DNA from: Mucidula mucida
Lineage: Eukaryota > Basidiomycota > Agaricomycetes > Agaricales > Physalacriaceae
DNA: 23,015 bases
Direction of reading: 5' to 3'
Assembly (NCBI GenBank): GCA_015501055.1
Contig: JADNYV010000538.1
Location: 1-23,015 of the forward strand
Translations under genes and position numbers: made by a program
Notes under the pieces: generated by a model
The model's input: only the letters and a program-made list of their open reading frames with translations
Databases searched by the model: none
What the model was told of the DNA's origin: nothing
Part shown: positions 18,480 to 23,015 of the stretch, piece after piece
Position numbering within the stretch: the first letter of the stretch is position 1
How the letters are laid out: every line of letters starts with the position of its first letter

Positions 18480-20150
18480 CGCCTGCACAATGCCGACTTG
18501 CCGATCTCATGCGTGAGCCAAGCAACTACAACATGACTTGGCGGGAATCAGTCGCGCTGTTTCTTACCATCACCTACTTACGTCGCAGAGAGGCCTACGA
18601 ATGAATGACATGCCGTTCTCCCAATGCCACCTCCCGCTCTGCGACGTTTCATAACTCCAGGAAGGAATCTCTATCAACTTGGCGTGCCCTCGTGTGCAGG
18701 CGAGCGCTGGTGGCTGCATCGAGTTCCGTATGGATGGGGAAACATATGTTCTTAGCTGGGCGTGTCTAAATGCCGTCTCATCAGTATCAAACTCCGCAAT
18801 TTCCTGACTTCGACGCCCTTTTAATCCAATAATGGTAGCGCCCATACAACACTCATTGCATGATTAGTGCACGCCGTGGTGAATATCTGCGCGGATTGTC
18901 ACGGACTTTCTAGCATCAACATTTATTGCGGTTAGCACTTGCCCAGCAATGGTATGGTCTCTCGTCCTTACACGACAACGGCTCATGTTCTCCCATAAAT
19001 AGTCCTCACACCTCAGCAGTCCTTTCGGTAACCGGCTCAGTAATACACTTCTTTCCTTCCTTCCCGCAAAAGGAGGACATTTTCTCCTGGCTATGGTACA
19101 ACTACTTTCACCCCGGCAATAAACAAATGTGCTCATTCTCACAAGGCTTCGGGACGATCACGTCCGCGTACAAACATTGGTGTGTACTAGGGAGACGCTT
19201 CTCGGGCTTCCCGCTACTGTGTGTTTGTCTTATTTTTTGCAGATCTGATCTGTCACAGGTCTAGTCATGCGTATTCGACATTATAGGTACTGAACAGCTA
19301 ACGTTTTTCTCGCCCTGTGGCGCTGTGGTTGGTCAAGGTAGTTCAAATCATAGAACGATTCGCCGTGGTGCATTGACTCTGGTTCAAACAGCATTCGCTT
19401 TTGCAATCCAACGCCGCTTCATATCAAGAAGCCTTTTTGGCGCCAAATTGTCTTTGCGGTGGTTGCCTGGAGAAGCCCTGGCATGGGATGGCCTCCATTG
19501 AAGGGAAAAGAAGTGGATCAAGATGTGGCTTCGACTCCTCGCATTTCAGGGGGGCCTTGACGCCTTGTTCTCAATAAGGAACGGAGCGTGGCATCACCCG
19601 GCGCAGGCTCTTCTCTTCGTTGGAACGCCTCCGAGTTCAAATGGGCCTGACACATCGGAAAGGGGAACGATATGTCACTATCAATACCACCATCACCTTG
19701 GGAGGACCGGTGCCCAGACCGTACTCTGCTCCTCGAGGTTGATATCGTCCATTCCACATCAAAACTGGATTGCTAATGGAGCACTTACTCCTTGCACGCT
19801 CTCCCGAGATGACGACATGTTTCCGAACCCGCCGTAGCATGGCCATCGAACGTATTGTTTGCCGCCAGCGCTGATCTCGGAAGGACCTTCTGCTTCCACT
19901 GCCCACACTCCTACTTCGGCCCCAGACGCACTTCAAAGAGTTAAGTATCTTCGAATGACGTTCACTTGCTCCGCACATGGACACTCAAAACCTAATCACA
20001 CCTTACTGTAAAGTCACAGCCCAAAAAGCTGTAAGCGCGCGCTGATCCTCCATTACGCGCGGACTTGTCGTCGCCGGTTTCTCATTCGCGGGAGCTTCGC
20101 AGTCCCTGCACACTGCAGGAATCACACCTCGGTGAATTCCGAGAGCTATA
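18480..20150. other. Long stretch without recognisable genes
   Basis: A minus-strand frame at 18570-18845 (91 codons) ends at a GTAAGT, so it could be an exon; it contains WSYETSQSGRWHWENGMSF and no domain I know. 18926-19264 (+), 19523-19837 (+) and 19637-19984 (-) are open but unrecognised and overlap one another. ACGTCGCAGAG at 18580-18590 is perfectly inverted at 18637-18647. The right end is the promoter region of the P450. Confidence 0.4.
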
Positions 20151-20153
20151 AGC

Positions 20154-20160
20154 TATAAAA
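20154..20160 (+). promoter_or_regulatory. TATA box of the P450 gene
   Basis: TATAAAA lies 45 bp upstream of the P450 start codon, downstream of a second TATA-like AGCTATAAGC. The spacing suits a fungal core promoter with a very short leader. Confidence 0.5.
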
Positions 20161-20204
20161 CGACGGCGATGGCATTCGCGAGCTAGACTCCCGCAATCTG
20201 ACTC

Positions 20205-22412
20205 ATGATTCCATTACTGTTCGTCGTCGTCGCTGCCCTCGTTTTCGTTGGCTTCAAGCTCGTCTTTCGGCGGAAGCCATTCAGGCATATACATGGTCCA
20301 CCTCCCGTATCATGGGCGATGGGTATGTCGCCTCTTTCCCCATCGTTGCATCGGCTGACAGTTCGCTGCAGGTAATCTATCCCAACTCTTCACCGCGAAA
20401 GGACTTCCCTTTCACCAAGGTCTAGTGGACACTTATGGTGGAATGGTCAAGGTCTTTGGCTTTTTCGGGGTGTGTGACCTTCTTTGCTCTTCTCTTCGCG
20501 GCTTAAGAGCTGGCCATAGGACGAACAGCTTTACATCTCAGATCCCCTGGCGGTCAACGCGATTCTCGGCAAAGAGCAGGACGCGTTCGATGAGACTGCG
20601 GTCTTCTTGGAGTATGTATATTTGACCGTCCTTCCTTGGGAATATAGTACTTAAGACAAGCCTAGGACAAACAAGGTGATCTTTGGACCGGGACTTGTAG
20701 CGACGAATGGTGCGTACGAAGCTAAGGCTGCTTGTGGCCGTTGTTCATGCTCGATAGGCGAACAACATAAGCGCCAGCGTAAGCTTGTCGCACCGGTCTT
20801 CTCTGTAACACAGATCAAGGCGCTTATGCCGGTGTTTTATGCTGTGGCCGAACGGGTGAGTTCCCGTCTTCAATCCCGTGCGGCGTAGAACTGATGACAG
20901 TTTACTGTAAAGCTCGTCGATGCTATTGACGGAGCGCTATCGAGCCAGGGAGATGGTGTAGGATCAGCGCTGGACATGTCCGAATGGATGTCGCGCGTAG
21001 CACTAGAGATGATCGGACAGACAGTCCTAGGGTATAGCTTCGACCCACTTAACACGCCGCACAACAATCCTTACACGTCAGCTATCAAGGAACTCATGTA
21101 CGTCTTCTTCCCATTGTTATCGTGATTCCTCCGTTTTGAATGTTACATTTGTACTGATCGTTCCTCGGGCAGCCCCACACTCTTCTCACTGTCACTCGTG
21201 CGCCAGTTCGCGCCGTTCCTCTCGCGCATAGGGTCCCCAACATTCCGACGATGGTTAGTCGAGCGTACGCCACACCATGCTGTGCAGAAAGTCAGAGCCA
21301 TGAGCGATGTCATGCATGATACTGCCCGCGCTATCCTCGACGAAAAGCGTACGAGCGAGAAGGAAGGCCGGGATATCATTAGCGTCTTGCGCACGTTTCT
21401 CCACCATTACACCCTCGTCGACTGTACTAACCTCTTCATTAGTACGCGCAAATGAGAAGGCCGCTGCTAGTGAGAAGATGTCGGAGAATGAGCTCACAGG
21501 GCAAATGACGTGTGTGTTTTTCAGCTCCTGGTGTATCGCTCAACGCTTCCATTACTTAGGGTACTGATATTCGGTGCTCAGGATACGACATCGTCTGCCT
21601 TGTCCCGGATTCTATTCTTGCTTTCGCGTGATCTGGATATCCAGGAACGTGTACGCCATGAAATCAAGAGCAAGGCTACCAGTCCGGATGGTCAGCTGGA
21701 ATATGAAGATATCATTGCGCTGCCGGTCTTGGATGCGATTATCAAGGAGACACTGCGATTGTGAGCTCTTCCTTCGACTGGACGTCACGGTGATGTTAAG
21801 CAGCGTTCCTTAGATATCCTCCGGTCCCTTTCGTTAGACGAACGTATGTCCTTCTTTGCAGTCCGTCTTTCGCTTGTCTCATCTTCTCAGCGCGATAAAG
21901 GAGCGGGTGTTAACCTATTCGGATGGAAGAGAGAATGTTACGGTCCCAGTGGGAACGACACTGTTTGTAGGCATTGCTGGATTCAACCGCCTTGAGAGTG
22001 TATGGGGCGCGGACGCAAAAGAGTGGAAGCCGGAGAGATGGCTTTCGTCTACGCCCATTGAACGCACGGGGATATATCATGGGATGTATGTGCTCATCCC
22101 GTAGCCAACACCGGTCTATTATACTGACTCGCGCTATTTGATAGGCTCTCGTTCTTGGGCGGAAACAGGTCGTGCATGTAAGTCGTTGATTGTTTACTCG
22201 GGAAATCAATACCGATCTTTACATTTGCTAGCGGTTACAAGTTTGCGCAAGTGGAGATGAAGGTGCTTTTAGCGACGCTGTTGTTTAATTTTCGGTTCAA
22301 GCCTACGACCGATGAGATCGTGTGGAATCTGTCCCAGATTATATCGCCATCGGTAGTGAAGGAGGGAGTTGAGCGAAAGGGGCTGCCTCTGCTCGTTGAA
22401 CGGATACTGTGA
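20205..22412 (+). CDS. Cytochrome P450 monooxygenase, 13 exons, complete
   Basis: Exons are 20205-20322, 20372-20469, 20520-20611, 20666-20709, 20758-20855, 20913-21097, 21173-21390, 21443-21509, 21560-21760, 21814-21843, 21891-22085, 22145-22177 and 22232-22412. They sum to 1560 bp, 519 aa, with all phases consistent. Residues 1-21 form an ER membrane anchor, then a Pro-rich hinge (HGPPPVSWAMGN). Other landmarks are the C-helix region GEQHKRQRKLVAPVFS and the I-helix FGAQDTTSSAL (about 311-321, D315/T316). The K-helix is KETLRLYPP (E370, R373), the PERW-type segment is EWKPERWL, and the haem loop FLGGNRSCIG carries Cys459. The protein would use O2 and electrons from an NADPH reductase to oxidise a small lipophilic substrate, unknown here. 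The family resembles basidiomycete CYPs of the CYP3/CYP4-like class; I do not assign a number. Intron 7 (21391-21442) starts GCACGT instead of GT, with CTAAC and TTAG ends. No key motif is damaged. Confidence 0.92.
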
Positions 22413-22573
22413 ATTGGAAGGACCTGCGATTGATTTTGTATACTACGTTTACTTCCTCTCATAATCTTGCACCCATAGTATACAGTAGCGATGTAATAAT
22501 CAATGTATTATATTGTCCAATACGTATGGCTCGGCGGTGAGCGATTCGTTATCCCTGGAACGAAACGCCTCCA

Positions 22574-23014
22574 TTAAATCTCGAACTTTTTCATGTACGC
22601 CGCTGGGAGACAGGCCTCGACGCTCTCACGCGCATACACCTTGATCTCAGACCCATCCCGGACAAGCGTCAAACGGCCCTTCTTTCCGTGATCTACCACA
22701 ATCTCCTGTATCATTTCCAGCACACGCTTGAGCTTCGCCAGATCCTGCATCAGCGAGCCTTGTTCCATATTGACCGTGCGCTGCTTATCAGTCCGCAGGA
22801 ACTGCCCACGATCATGCACACCGAGAAAGTGCTGCGGCGTATTCGATATATACAGCTGCGGGAGCTTCTCGGCCCAATCGTACGTGTCAACGCGCTTTGA
22901 GGACACGGTGGAAAGCTCGAGTATAGCGCTCTCAGGTACCAGGAAGCCGCCGCGTTTTACTGTCAGGGTCTGGTGTGGGTTTCCGAGCCCTTGGATTTTC
23001 GTTTCTGGTGAGAG
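22574..23014 (-). CDS. Conserved fungal protein, C-terminal part, leaves the window
   Basis: The frame is open from the window edge to the TAA at 22574-22576, 146 residues. It contains LTVKRGGFLVPESAILELST, then DWAEKLPQLYISNTPQHFLG, VHDRGQF, a helical LAKLKRVLEMIQEIVVDHGK, and GRLTLVRDGSEIKVYARES, ending in CLPAAYMKKFEI. Similar fungal proteins are, from memory, sometimes named geranylgeranyl pyrophosphate synthetase. No prenyl-transferase DDxxD motif is visible in this part, so I do not adopt that name. The start lies to the right of the window. It converges on the P450, with 161 bp between stop codons. Confidence 0.7.
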   Translation of the reverse strand, partial: LSPETKIQGLGNPHQTLTVKRGGFLVPESAILELSTVSSKRVDTYDWAEKLPQLYISNTPQHFLGVHDRGQFLRTDKQRTVNMEQGSLMQDLAKLKRVLEMIQEIVVDHGKKGRLTLVRDGSEIKVYARESVEACLPAAYMKKFEI

Positions 23015-23015
23015 G

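Noticed and set aside
20169..20186. Five-codon upstream frame (ATG GCA TTC GCG AGC TAG) before the P450
   Set aside because: It starts only 9 bp after the TATA box, so it probably lies upstream of the transcription start.
22574..23014. Naming the right-end gene as geranylgeranyl pyrophosphate synthase
   Set aside because: The visible part has no DDxxD or other prenyl-transferase motif; the name attached to such fungal proteins looks like an annotation carry-over.
1..23015. CRISPR array, operon or prokaryotic-type system
   Set aside because: No regularly spaced repeats; genes are intron-rich and eukaryotic.

Overview
The window looks like nuclear DNA of a filamentous basidiomycete, most likely an Agaricomycete. 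Coding regions are broken by many short introns (mostly 45-60 bp) with GT-AG borders and CTRAY-type branch points. A GATA factor and a BTB/POZ protein are of basidiomycete style, there is a CYP-rich, TE-scarred layout, and decayed Ty3/gypsy and hAT-like remnants are present. A Rhizoctonia/Ceratobasidium-like source is a guess and is not shown by the sequence.

Layout. Positions 1-1660 and about 4903-5960 hold two diverged copies of one retroelement-derived repeat in opposite orientation; the left copy keeps a piece of Ty3/gypsy integrase C-terminus plus a broken chromodomain. Between them lie a hAT-like non-autonomous element (about 1926-2475) and a two-exon GATA zinc-finger gene on the minus strand (2915-4008). 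From about 5960 to 11100 I see no intact recognisable gene: only decayed open frames and a few isolated splice-like signals.

11142-12194 is an intact single-exon BTB/POZ gene (+). It converges on a six-exon conserved fungal gene (-, 12273-13553) that I reconstructed exon by exon, including a 33-bp micro-exon. A perfect 102-bp tandem duplication follows (13924-14127). Next comes a small multi-exon basidiomycete-type gene with an in-frame TGA (14679-15487), and then a truncated BTB pseudogene (15603 to about 16210). A three-exon ROT1-like ER protein gene (-, 16764-17565) comes next, followed by a decayed paralogue of the 14679 gene on the opposite strand (about 18065-18425). 18480-20150 shows nothing I recognise.

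The right end carries a complete 13-exon cytochrome P450 (+, 20205-22412, 519 aa) with all signature motifs and one apparent GC-AG intron. It converges on the 3' end of a conserved fungal gene that leaves the window (-, 22574-23014).

The genes do not form an obvious pathway or cluster: a transcription factor, a BTB protein, a secretory-pathway chaperone-type protein and a P450 sit as independent units. The region's character comes from mobile-element debris and local gene duplication with decay. I did not find a convincing new biological system. The most informative items are the inverted retroelement arms around the GATA gene, the duplicated small gene family with matching splice sites, and the perfect 102-bp duplication.
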